Notes under the pieces: generated by a model
The model's input: only the letters and a program-made list of their open reading frames with translations
Told to the model about the DNA's origin: nothing
Databases searched by the model: none
Position numbers and translations under genes: made by a program
In this document: in pieces, positions 56,991 to 64,000 of the stretch
How positions within the stretch are numbered: the first letter of the stretch is position 1
Layout: each line of letters opens with the position of its first letter
Assembly: GCA_024235915.1 (NCBI GenBank)
Contig: JACKLO010000022.1
Coordinates: 1 to 64,000 of the forward strand
Origin: Burkholderiaceae bacterium
Lineage (GTDB): Bacteria > Pseudomonadota > Gammaproteobacteria > Burkholderiales > Burkholderiaceae_C
Direction: 5' to 3'
Length of the DNA: 64,000 bases

Positions 56991-57680
56991 ATGAAGACAT
57001 TGTCTTGCCTGCTGCTGGCCGGCCTGGGGCTGAATGCAATGGCGGCCGACCTGCAGGTTCAGGTGCGCACGGCTGGCGGCAAGCCTGCGGCCGATGTTGT
57101 GGTGATGCTGATGCCGGCCGCGCAGGGGGCCGCGCAGGGGGCCGCGCAGGTGCCCGCAGCGGCCACCGCCACGGTGGACATCGTGCAGAAGGGCAATCGC
57201 TTCGAACCCTATGTGTCGGCGGTGCCTGCAGGCACGCAGGTGCGCTTCGTCAACCGCGACCGTTACGACCACCACGTGCGCTCCTTGGGCAGTGGGCCGA
57301 TGGGCGCCGTGCCGCCGGCGAAGTCCTTCGAACTGCGGCTGGGCCCGGTGCAGGCCGGCGACAAGGCCATCGGCAGCGTGGTCTTCGACACGCCGGGCAG
57401 CATCACGCTGGGCTGCCACATCCATGGCTCGATGCGGGGCCACCTGTTCGTGACCACCACCCCCTGGGTGGCCGTGACCGACGATCAGGGCCAGGCGCGT
57501 TTCACCGGCCTGCCCGACGGCGCGGCCGAGATGCGCTTGTGGCACCCAGACCAACTCACCGGCCAGGCAGCGCAGACGCTGACGCTGTCCGGCCAGGGTC
57601 CGGTCCAGGCCAGCGCGCAGCTGAGCTTCAATCCTCCGCGCCGGCCCACGCCGCGTGCCAAGGGCGAATACGAGTTCTGA
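56991..57680 (+). CDS. Exported cupredoxin-like protein (methylamine utilisation-type)
   Basis: The product is 229 aa. A Sec signal peptide MKTLSCLLLAGLGLNAMAA is followed by a beta-sandwich. Type I copper ligands are suggested by FVNRDRYDHHVRS and GCHIHGSMRGHLF (Cys, His, Met spaced as in cupredoxins). The C-terminal part is a carboxypeptidase-regulatory-like domain (FTGLPDGAAEMRLWHP). A 12-bp tandem repeat codes AAQG units near residue 45. ATG 56991 lies 7 nt after TATGAT; ATG 56979 overlapping the dinB stop is an alternative. Confidence 0.8.
   Translation: MKTLSCLLLAGLGLNAMAADLQVQVRTAGGKPAADVVVMLMPAAQGAAQGAAQVPAAATATVDIVQKGNRFEPYVSAVPAGTQVRFVNRDRYDHHVRSLGSGPMGAVPPAKSFELRLGPVQAGDKAIGSVVFDTPGSITLGCHIHGSMRGHLFVTTTPWVAVTDDQGQARFTGLPDGAAEMRLWHPDQLTGQAAQTLTLSGQGPVQASAQLSFNPPRRPTPRAKGEYEF
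57117..57150 (+). repeat. 12-bp tandem repeat in the cupredoxin-like gene
   Basis: GCCGCGCAGGGG occurs twice in full and a third time nearly so, giving Ala-Ala-Gln-Gly units. It is probably a slippage-prone linker. Confidence 0.8.
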
Positions 57681-57697
57681 GCCGGCGCCGCTGGACG

Positions 57698-58090
57698 TCA
57701 GCGGCTGGGCAGGCGCGCCATCCACACCGCCACTGCTGAGCACACCACGGCGGGCATCCAGCGCCAGGGATGCGGCAGCGTCCAGGCGGCCCACGTGGCC
57801 CCGATGCTCATCATCGTCCAGGCCAGCAGTTTGGCCCGCCAAGGTATCACGCGGCGGGCACGCCAGGCCCGCAGCATGGGCCCGAAGCGCGGGTGGTTGA
57901 GCAACCAGCGTTCCCAGCGTTCGCTGCCGCGCGCGAAGCAGAACGCCGCCAGGATGACGAACGGCGTGGTGGGCAGCAGCGGCAGCACGATGCCGACGAT
58001 GCCGGTGGCCAGGGCTAGCACCCCGGAGGCCAGCCACAGACCGCGTTGCCAGACCGGTCTTGGCGCGGGCCTGGGTGGCGGATGTGACAT
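57698..58090 (-). CDS. YbaN family (DUF454) membrane protein
   Basis: The product is 130 aa with two or three membrane segments. LASGVLALATGIVGIVLPLLPTTPFVILAAFCFARGSERW (in pieces) is the YbaN/DUF454 hallmark, as are LLNHPRFGP and IPWRAKLLA. The function is unknown. ATG 58090 is 6 nt after TACGAT on the minus strand, consistent with a leaderless message. Confidence 0.9.
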   Translation of the reverse strand: MSHPPPRPAPRPVWQRGLWLASGVLALATGIVGIVLPLLPTTPFVILAAFCFARGSERWERWLLNHPRFGPMLRAWRARRVIPWRAKLLAWTMMSIGATWAAWTLPHPWRWMPAVVCSAVAVWMARLPSR

Positions 58091-58194
58091 CGCACGATCG
58101 TACCTGTCGCCGGCCCTCAGGGATTCCACGACCAGTGCACTGAACGTCACTGCGGCATGATCTCCGGCTGTCCACAAATCCTCCGGAGACCTCG

Positions 58195-59217
58195 ATGACG
58201 CCGCTGCGCCTTCTTCCTGCCGCCCTGGCCGCCACCCTTTGCGTGGCCGGTGCCGCCCAGGCCCAGGACAAGCCCACGGAGCTGAAGCTGGCCCACTGGG
58301 TGCCGGCCAACCACCTGCTGGCGCAGCTGGGTTGGATTCCCTGGGGCAAGTCCATCGAAGCCGCCTCGGGTGGCAGCATCAAGGTCACCATCTTCCCGGC
58401 CCAGCAACTGGGCAAGGCGCCGGACCACTACGACATGGCGCGTGACGGCATCGCCCAGCTCACCTACGTGAACCCGGGCTACCAGGCGGGCCGCTTCCCC
58501 ATCATCGCCGCGGGCGAACTGCCCTTCCTGGTCGACAAGCCAGGTCCGGCGTCGAAGGCGCTGGACGCCTGGTACCGCCCGTACGCCGAGCGCGAGATGA
58601 AGGACGTCAAGGTCTGCCTGACGCACCTGCACGTGGGCACGTTCCACTCCAAGCAGCCGATCACGGAACCGGGTCAGATCAAGGGCATGAAGATCCGCCC
58701 GGCCAACGGCACCGTCGGCGCCATGGTCAACGTGCTGGGTGGCACCAGCGTGCAGGTCTCGGCGCCGGAATCGCGCGACGCGCTGTCCAAGGGTGTGGCC
58801 GACGCCATCACCTTCCCCTGGAACTCCATCATCAGCTTCGGCATCGACAAGGTCACCACCTTCCACACCGACATGCGGCTGTACGCCGCCGTCTTCGTGT
58901 GGGCCATGAACAAGGACTGGTACAACGGCCTGTCGGCCAACCAGAAGAAGGTGATGGACGACCACTGCAACAACGAGTGGGCGGCCAAGGTCGGCGCGGC
59001 CTGGGGCGACGCCGAGGACGCCGGCCGCGAGAAGCTGCAGGCCATGGGCGGCCACACCTTCGTGCCGATGAGCGCGGCCCAGGTGGACGTCTGGCGCAAG
59101 GCGGTGGCACCGGTGTACGACCGCTGGGTCGACGCGGCCGGCAAGACCGGCATCGACGCCAAGAAGGCACTGGACGATCTGCGCGGCGAATTGAAGAAGG
59201 CCGGCGGCGCGTACTGA
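58195..59217 (+). CDS. dctP: TRAP transporter substrate-binding protein (DctP)
   Basis: The product is 340 aa. A Sec signal peptide (1-22, ending AQAQ) is followed by the DctP fold: LKLAHWVPANHLLAQLGWIPW, FPAQQLGKAPDHYDMARDGIAQ and GMKIRPANGTVGAMV with the substrate-binding Arg. It captures an organic acid in the periplasm for the DctQ/DctM permease encoded directly after it. The ligand is unknown. GGAG stands 11 nt before ATG 58195. Confidence 0.93.
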   Translation: MTPLRLLPAALAATLCVAGAAQAQDKPTELKLAHWVPANHLLAQLGWIPWGKSIEAASGGSIKVTIFPAQQLGKAPDHYDMARDGIAQLTYVNPGYQAGRFPIIAAGELPFLVDKPGPASKALDAWYRPYAEREMKDVKVCLTHLHVGTFHSKQPITEPGQIKGMKIRPANGTVGAMVNVLGGTSVQVSAPESRDALSKGVADAITFPWNSIISFGIDKVTTFHTDMRLYAAVFVWAMNKDWYNGLSANQKKVMDDHCNNEWAAKVGAAWGDAEDAGREKLQAMGGHTFVPMSAAQVDVWRKAVAPVYDRWVDAAGKTGIDAKKALDDLRGELKKAGGAY

Positions 59218-59227
59218 TCACGGCACG

Positions 59228-59713
59228 ATGAAGCGTCTCGTGGCCGCCACCGAAACGGTGGCGGCGGTCTTCCTGCTGCTGATCGCCTTGTTGACGGCAT
59301 TCAACGTCGCGCTGCGTGATCTCCTGGCCTGGCAGATCCCCGACTGGTTCGACGGCACCAAGCTGCTGATGGCCATCGCGCTGTTCTGGGGCATCGCCGT
59401 GGCCACCTACCACGGTGGCCACATCGCGGTGGACATCGTCTGGGAACACCTGCAGCGTCGCGGGCGGCGCGTGCTGGACGGGGTTGCCGGTCTGATCACC
59501 TTGGCCTTCCTGGCCCCGATGGCGTGGATGGTGTTCGCCAAGGTCCTGGCCAGCGGCACACAGGCCACCACCGACCTGCGCCTGCCGCTGATGTGGTTCA
59601 CCGGCATCGCCGCCTGTGGGGCGGTGGCGGGCGCCGTGCTGGCACTGGCACGGTTGGCGGAACTGCTGCGCGGTGACGGCGACGCCAGCGACGAGGTGCG
59701 CGATGGACCGTGA
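59228..59713 (+). CDS. dctQ: TRAP transporter small permease (DctQ)
   Basis: The product is 161 aa with four membrane helices and the DctQ signature FNVALRDLL...WFDGTKLLMAIALFWGIAVA. It lies 10 nt after dctP and overlaps dctM by 11 nt, as is usual for TRAP operons. Confidence 0.92.
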   Translation: MKRLVAATETVAAVFLLLIALLTAFNVALRDLLAWQIPDWFDGTKLLMAIALFWGIAVATYHGGHIAVDIVWEHLQRRGRRVLDGVAGLITLAFLAPMAWMVFAKVLASGTQATTDLRLPLMWFTGIAACGAVAGAVLALARLAELLRGDGDASDEVRDGP

Positions 59714-61007
59714 CCTCGTCGCCCTGCTCGGCTTCGTCGGCATGTTCATGCTGATGGCGCTGCGCGTGCCCATCGGCGTGGCCATGGGCATCACCGGCGT
59801 GCTGGGTTTCGGCGTGCTCTCCGGCATGGGCCCGGCACTGAACCTGATGGGCAATGTGCCGCTGTCGGTGCTGTCGGACTACAACCTGCTCGTGATCCCG
59901 ATGTTCATCCTGATGGGCGCGTTTGCGTCGCACTCGGGCATGAGCCGGGAACTGTTCGACGCCGGCCGTGCCTGGTTCGGCCATCGCCGCGGTGGCCTGG
60001 CCTACGCCAGCATCGCCGCCTGCGGCGGCTTTGCCGCCATCAACGGCTCATCGGTGGCCACTGCCGCCACGATGACGCAGGTGGCGCTGCCCGAGATGCG
60101 GCGTGCTGGCTACGAACCTGGCTTCAGCGCCGGGCTGATCGCGGCCGGTGGCACGCTGGGCATCATGATCCCGCCGTCGACCATCCTCGTGCTCTACGGG
60201 ATCATGACCGAGGTCGACATCGCGCAGCTCTTTGCCGCCGGCCTCATCCCGGGTGTGCTGGGCGTGGTGTTCTACGCCGTGCTGGTGCAGTGGCTGGCCA
60301 TCCGTCGCCCCGAGCACCTGCCGCTGGGCGAGCCCCACACCTGGGCGGAGCGCATGGCGTCGCTGAAGAACCTGTGGGCCGTGATCCTGCTGTTCGTCTT
60401 CGTGCTCGGCGGCATCTACGGCGGGCTGTTCACGGTGCAGGAGGCCTCTGGCGTGGGCGCCACCGGCACGCTGCTGATCGGCATGGCCCGCGGCCGGCTG
60501 CGCTGGCAGGAGATCCGCGCGTCGCTGATCGACGCGTTGCGCGTGTCGTCGGGGATCATGATGATCGTCGTCGGCGCCTTCCTCTTCGGCTACTTTCTCA
60601 CCATCACCCAGTTCACGCAGAACGCGGTGGACTGGCTCGTGAACCTGCCGGTGGGCGCCTACGGCGTGCTGGCCATCGTGATGGTGGGCTACTTCGTGCT
60701 CGGCGCCGTGATGGACGAGCTGGCGATGATCCTGCTGACCGTGCCCATCGTCTTCCCGGCGATGACGCAGCTGGGCTTCGACCCGGTGTGGTTCGGCGTC
60801 ATCGTGGTCATGGCGGTCACCTTCGGCATGATCTGCCCGCCGGTGGGCATGAACGTCTTCGTGATCAACTCGATCGCCCGCGACATCCCGCTGACGCGCA
60901 TCTACGCCGGCACCATGCCCTTCATCGCGGTGGACCTGGTGCGCCTGGTGGTGCTGTGTGCCTTCCCGGGCATCGCGCTGTGGCTGCCGCGGGTGCTCGG
61001 CCTGTAG
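59703..61007 (+). CDS. dctM: TRAP transporter large permease (DctM)
   Basis: The product is 434 aa with about 12 membrane helices, the sodium-coupled permease of the tripartite system. Conserved parts are MALRVPIGVAMGITG, GGFAAINGSSVATAATM, GTLGIMIPPSTILVLYG and ICPPVGMNVFVINSIA. ATG 59703 lies within dctQ. Sodium coupling is inferred from the family. Confidence 0.94.
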   Translation: MDRDLVALLGFVGMFMLMALRVPIGVAMGITGVLGFGVLSGMGPALNLMGNVPLSVLSDYNLLVIPMFILMGAFASHSGMSRELFDAGRAWFGHRRGGLAYASIAACGGFAAINGSSVATAATMTQVALPEMRRAGYEPGFSAGLIAAGGTLGIMIPPSTILVLYGIMTEVDIAQLFAAGLIPGVLGVVFYAVLVQWLAIRRPEHLPLGEPHTWAERMASLKNLWAVILLFVFVLGGIYGGLFTVQEASGVGATGTLLIGMARGRLRWQEIRASLIDALRVSSGIMMIVVGAFLFGYFLTITQFTQNAVDWLVNLPVGAYGVLAIVMVGYFVLGAVMDELAMILLTVPIVFPAMTQLGFDPVWFGVIVVMAVTFGMICPPVGMNVFVINSIARDIPLTRIYAGTMPFIAVDLVRLVVLCAFPGIALWLPRVLGL

Positions 61008-61064
61008 CACCGTCTTGATCCGGCGCAAGCCGGCGGCCGGCGACTGCGGCGAGCATCCGTGGCC

Positions 61065-61544
61065 ATGAGCACCCTGACCTGGACCGACGATCTGGCCCTG
61101 GGCCAGCCGCGCATGGACGCCACGCACGTGGAGTTCGTGGACCTGCTGGCCTCGCTGGAAGCCGCCATCGCGACACCCGACGCCGTGGCGCCAGCGCTGG
61201 CCGCCCTGGTGGACCACACCGACGCCCACTTCGCGCAGGAAGACCGCTGGATGACGGCCCTGGGCTTCGCGCCGCAGAACTGCCACAGTTTCCAGCACCA
61301 GGCGGTGCTGAACGTGATGCGCGAGGTGCAACGGCTGCACGCCGCCGAAGGCGATGTGGCCCTGGTGCAGCGCATGGCCGGCGAACTGGCGGTCTGGTTC
61401 CCGCAGCACGCGCAGATGATGGATGCGGCGCTGGCTGAGACCATGACGCTGCGCGGTTACGACGCGGAGACCGGCGCCATGGCGAACCCGCCCGCCCCGG
61501 AGGCCGAGGCCATCACCGGATGCGGCGGCAGCAGCTGCAGCTGA
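61065..61544 (+). CDS. Bacteriohemerythrin
   Basis: The product is 159 aa. The diiron oxygen-binding ligands are placed as in hemerythrins: His21 (DATHVEF), HTDAHFAQED (His and Glu), HSFQHQAV (two His) and FPQHAQMMD (His and Asp). The last 20 residues end CGGSSCS, a Cys-containing tail not found in most bacteriohemerythrins. It may store or sense O2. It lies between the TRAP operon and the dehydrogenase gene and may have its own promoter. Confidence 0.9.
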   Translation: MSTLTWTDDLALGQPRMDATHVEFVDLLASLEAAIATPDAVAPALAALVDHTDAHFAQEDRWMTALGFAPQNCHSFQHQAVLNVMREVQRLHAAEGDVALVQRMAGELAVWFPQHAQMMDAALAETMTLRGYDAETGAMANPPAPEAEAITGCGGSSCS

Positions 61545-61625
61545 GCACCCGGCACGCGATCGCGCATTTGCGGCGATGATCGTGTGAACCGCCGGACGGC
61601 GGCGCACACGAGGAGACATCACCGC

Positions 61626-62510
61626 ATGGACATCGGATTCATCGGCCTGGGCGTCATGGGCGCCCCCATGGCCACGCACCTGGCCAATGCCGGCCACCGG
61701 CTGACGCTGCTGGACGCCAACACCGCCGCAGCGCGCGACCTGGCGGCCACGATCGGCGGCACCGCGGTGGCGACGCCTGCCGAGGTGGCGGCCGCCAGCG
61801 AGGTCGTGATCACCATGCTGCCAAACGGCGAGGTGGTGCAGCAGGTGGCGCTGGGCGATCAAGGCCTGATCCATGGCCTGCGCGACGGCGCCATCGTGCT
61901 CGACACGTCGTCGGCCGAACCCTGGCTGACGCAGCAGACCGCCGCCGCCATCGCCGCCAAGGGTGCGACCATGGTGGATGCGCCGGTCTCCGGCGCCGCC
62001 TGGGGCGCGCAGGCGGCGGAACTGGTGTTCATGGTCGGCGGCAGTGATGCCGACGTGGCGCGTGTGCGCCCGCTGCTCCTGGGCCGGCTGGGCGCGGGCC
62101 ACGCCATGAAGTGTCTGAACAACTGCATCACCGCGATGACCTTCACCGCCACCGCCGAGGCGCTGGTGGCCGGCAAGCGCTATGGCCTGGACCCGGCGGT
62201 GATGGTGGACGTGCTCAACCAGTCCACCGGCGGCTCGTGGATCACGCAGACGCACTTCCACCAGCGGATCTTCAACCGCAGCTTCGATGACCCGTTCAAG
62301 CTGGAACTGATGCGCAAGGACGTGGGCATCGCCGTGCAGCTGGCGCAGCAGACGGCCACGCCGATGCCGATGGCCGGCCTGGGCCAGCAGCTCTGGCGCA
62401 TGGCCGATCACGCGGCCGGGCCTGGCGCCAGCGTCAGCGAGCTGGTGCGCTGGGTGGAGCAGCTCTCCGGCACCGAACTCACGCCCGGCGCCGGCGAGCC
62501 GCAGGGATGA
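61626..62510 (+). CDS. 3-hydroxyisobutyrate dehydrogenase-family oxidoreductase
   Basis: The product is 294 aa of the beta-hydroxyacid dehydrogenase family. The Rossmann motif is GFIGLGVMGAPMA (residues 4-16). The substrate signature is DAPVSGAAWGAQ, and the catalytic Lys is in MKCLNNCITAMTFTATAEAL. GAGGAG lies 9 nt before ATG. Its stop overlaps the start of the MmgE/PrpD gene. The true substrate (3-hydroxyisobutyrate, tartronate semialdehyde or another) cannot be decided. Confidence 0.93.
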   Translation: MDIGFIGLGVMGAPMATHLANAGHRLTLLDANTAAARDLAATIGGTAVATPAEVAAASEVVITMLPNGEVVQQVALGDQGLIHGLRDGAIVLDTSSAEPWLTQQTAAAIAAKGATMVDAPVSGAAWGAQAAELVFMVGGSDADVARVRPLLLGRLGAGHAMKCLNNCITAMTFTATAEALVAGKRYGLDPAVMVDVLNQSTGGSWITQTHFHQRIFNRSFDDPFKLELMRKDVGIAVQLAQQTATPMPMAGLGQQLWRMADHAAGPGASVSELVRWVEQLSGTELTPGAGEPQG

Positions 62511-63877
62511 GCGCCGTCGATCTGGAAGACCGGTTGGCCGACTTCGTCGTCGGCCATCCCTTGAGCGACGTCCCTGCCGAGGCCGGGCTCACCGCGCAGC
62601 GTGTGCTGCTGGCCGTCGCTGGCACGGGCGTGGCCGGTGCGGATGAAGACGGCATCGCCGAACTGCGTGCCCTGCTGCTGGAGCGCGGCGGCACGCCGCA
62701 GGCCACCAGCCTGGTCTTCGGCGACCGGCTGCCGGCCGTGGCCGCGGCGCAGCTCAACGGCACGATGTGCCGCGCGCTGGACTTCTGCGACGCCATGGCG
62801 CCCGGCCCGCACTTCGGTGCCGCACTGGTGCCCGCCTGCCTGGCGGCGGCCGAACTGCGCGGCGGGTGCGGTGGCGCCGATTTCCTGGCGGCACTGGTGG
62901 TGGGCTGCGAAGTCGGCGCGCGCTTCAACCTCAGCGAACGCCAGTACGACGGCTTCGACCCCACCGGCATTGCCGCCACCTTCGCCGCCACCGCCGGCGC
63001 CGCGCGTGTACTGGGCCTGGATGCACTGCAGGCACGCCGTGCGCTGGGCCTGGCCTTCAACCGCTGCGGCGGCAGTTTCCAGAGCCACATCGACGGCACG
63101 CTGGGGGTGCGCCTGCTGCAGGGCCACGTGGCGGCCGCCGGCGTGGAATGCGCGCAGATGGCGCAGCGGGGCCTGACCGGCCCGCTGAACTTCCTGAGCG
63201 GCGTCTATGGTTTCCCGCACCTGTACGGCCGCGGCACGCTGCCGCCAGCCGATGTGGTGGCCGGCCTGGGCCACGAGTGGCGGCTGCAGCGCATGATGTT
63301 CAAGCCCTACCCCAGCTGCGGCGCCACGCAGGGGCTGACGCAGCTGGTGCTGGACCTGGTGCACGAGCTGGACCTGCGGCCCGAGCAGGTGGCCACGGTG
63401 CTGGTGCGCCAGCCGCCGTACTCGCACAAGCTGGTCGGCCACCCGTTCAAGCGGGGTGCCAACCCGCGCGTGGACGCACAGTTCAGCGCCGCCTGGTGCG
63501 TCGCCAACGCTTTGGTCCGACGAAGCTCGCAGCTGTCGCACTTCAAACCCGAGCAGATCACCGACCCGGCGGTGCTGGCACTGGTGGCGCGCGTGACCAC
63601 GGAAGGCGACCCGGCGATGGACACACGCGGCCACACGGCCGTGGACATCGTGCTCACCACCACCGACGGCACCCGCCACGCACGCGGTCTCGACATCGCG
63701 CCGGGGTTCCCGGGCCGGCCGCTGAGCGCGGCGCAGCATCTGCAGCGCTTCTCGGACTGCATGGCCTACGCGCCGTTTCCGCTGCCCGCCGCACGGCAGC
63801 AGGCCCTGCGCGACGGCATCGAGGCCTTGGCTGACCTGCCCGACGTGAGAACGCTGCTGGCCGCGATGGTGCGCTGA
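62507..63877 (+). CDS. MmgE/PrpD family dehydratase-like protein
   Basis: The product is 456 aa of the MmgE/PrpD family (2-methylcitrate dehydratase, cis-aconitate decarboxylase and related). Motifs are LNGTMCRALDFCDAM (region of the acid ligands), GFDPTGIAATFAATAGAARVLG and FKPYPSCGATQGLTQLV. It overlaps the dehydrogenase by 4 bp, so they are co-translated. It is divergent from known PrpD by length and neighbours; an organic-acid dehydratase coupled to the dehydrogenase is the best inference. Confidence 0.9.
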   Translation: MSAVDLEDRLADFVVGHPLSDVPAEAGLTAQRVLLAVAGTGVAGADEDGIAELRALLLERGGTPQATSLVFGDRLPAVAAAQLNGTMCRALDFCDAMAPGPHFGAALVPACLAAAELRGGCGGADFLAALVVGCEVGARFNLSERQYDGFDPTGIAATFAATAGAARVLGLDALQARRALGLAFNRCGGSFQSHIDGTLGVRLLQGHVAAAGVECAQMAQRGLTGPLNFLSGVYGFPHLYGRGTLPPADVVAGLGHEWRLQRMMFKPYPSCGATQGLTQLVLDLVHELDLRPEQVATVLVRQPPYSHKLVGHPFKRGANPRVDAQFSAAWCVANALVRRSSQLSHFKPEQITDPAVLALVARVTTEGDPAMDTRGHTAVDIVLTTTDGTRHARGLDIAPGFPGRPLSAAQHLQRFSDCMAYAPFPLPAARQQALRDGIEALADLPDVRTLLAAMVR

Positions 63878-63955
63878 CGATGCCGGCTGCGAGGACCGGC
63901 TGCGGCGTGGTCGGCCGACGGCACGGGCTGATACCAACGCCCTACACTGCCGGCC

Positions 63956-64000
63956 ATGCCCCCGGCCGACGACCTGCGCCTGCCCTCGCTCGATGCGCTG
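63956..64000 (+). CDS. N-terminal fragment of an unidentified gene
   Basis: ATG 63956 begins MPPADDLRLPSLDAL and runs off the right edge, 15 codons in all. TACACT stands 7 nt before it, the same leaderless layout as other genes in the window. Too short to name. Confidence 0.5.
   Translation, partial: MPPADDLRLPSLDAL

Noticed and set aside
60048..62411. 787-codon frame opposite dctM and the dehydrogenase
   Set aside because: His/Arg/Gln-rich shadow crossing three real genes and their boundaries.
1..64000. CRISPR arrays, rRNA genes, prophage
   Set aside because: No spaced direct repeats, no rRNA sequence and no phage structural genes were seen.

Overview
The window is high-GC DNA with dense gene packing and ATGA/GTGA start-stop overlaps. 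The gene content points to a betaproteobacterium of the Burkholderiales: hpnCDE squalene genes, the ilvI-ilvH-ilvC-pssA-leuA order, the DUF3619/DUF3106/RDD/LOG operon, hemCDXY next to an AlgZ/AlgR-like pair, a PEP-CTERM protein and TRAP transporters. This placement is an inference from gene content; there is no rRNA here to confirm it.

Layout. 1-186 is the start of an RND efflux adaptor reading out of the window. 340-3340 is hpnCDE (FPP to squalene). 3400-5224 holds an IclR regulator and a penicillin-binding endopeptidase. 5457-13405, all on the minus strand, is the branched-chain amino acid block: ilvI, ilvH, ilvC, pssA, a leu leader/attenuator, then two different 2-isopropylmalate synthases. 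13633-16442 is a tightly overlapped five-gene operon led by a small sigma factor. 16473-18545 is nadE-glnB. 19820-22629 is a divergent pair of soluble and H+-pumping pyrophosphatases. 22709-30877 is mixed metabolism: YciO, a lipoprotein, RidA, PlsY, YbaK, an acyl-CoA ligase, GNAT, a degenerate HD-GYP protein and a hydrolase. 30992-36525 holds a PEP-CTERM protein, prfB with its programmed frameshift, pepN and fbp, followed by tRNA-Thr. 37390-40041 is a stand-alone pyruvate dehydrogenase E1. 40513-41664 is a flagellin. 41955-44182 is a small islet (ArsR-like regulator, ImmA/IrrE peptidase, DUF4411 PIN-like protein) that ends at an IS3 transposase remnant and tRNA-Arg. 44588-48812 is hemC-hemD-hemX-hemY. 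48905 onward has ppc, a LytTR regulator with its kinase, argH, a DinB-type polymerase and a cupredoxin-like protein. 58195-63877 is a TRAP transporter, a hemerythrin and two organic-acid enzymes.

The standout is the flagellin at 40513-41664. Its terminal D0/D1 parts are ordinary flagellin, but the variable middle carries a near-complete ubiquitin (residues 186-259). By hand alignment 51 of the first 71 ubiquitin positions are identical. It is in frame, flanked by Ala/Thr/Pro linkers, and lacks the C-terminal Arg-Gly-Gly and Lys48. Ubiquitin would therefore sit on the outer surface of a bacterial flagellar filament. I know of no description of such a protein.

Other points of interest: a leu leader peptide whose start codon lies 7 nt after an extended -10 box (probably leaderless); the same '-10 then 6-7 nt then ATG' layout in front of about a dozen genes; a duplicated hairpin with covarying stems after leuA; and a long dyad over the pbpG promoter.
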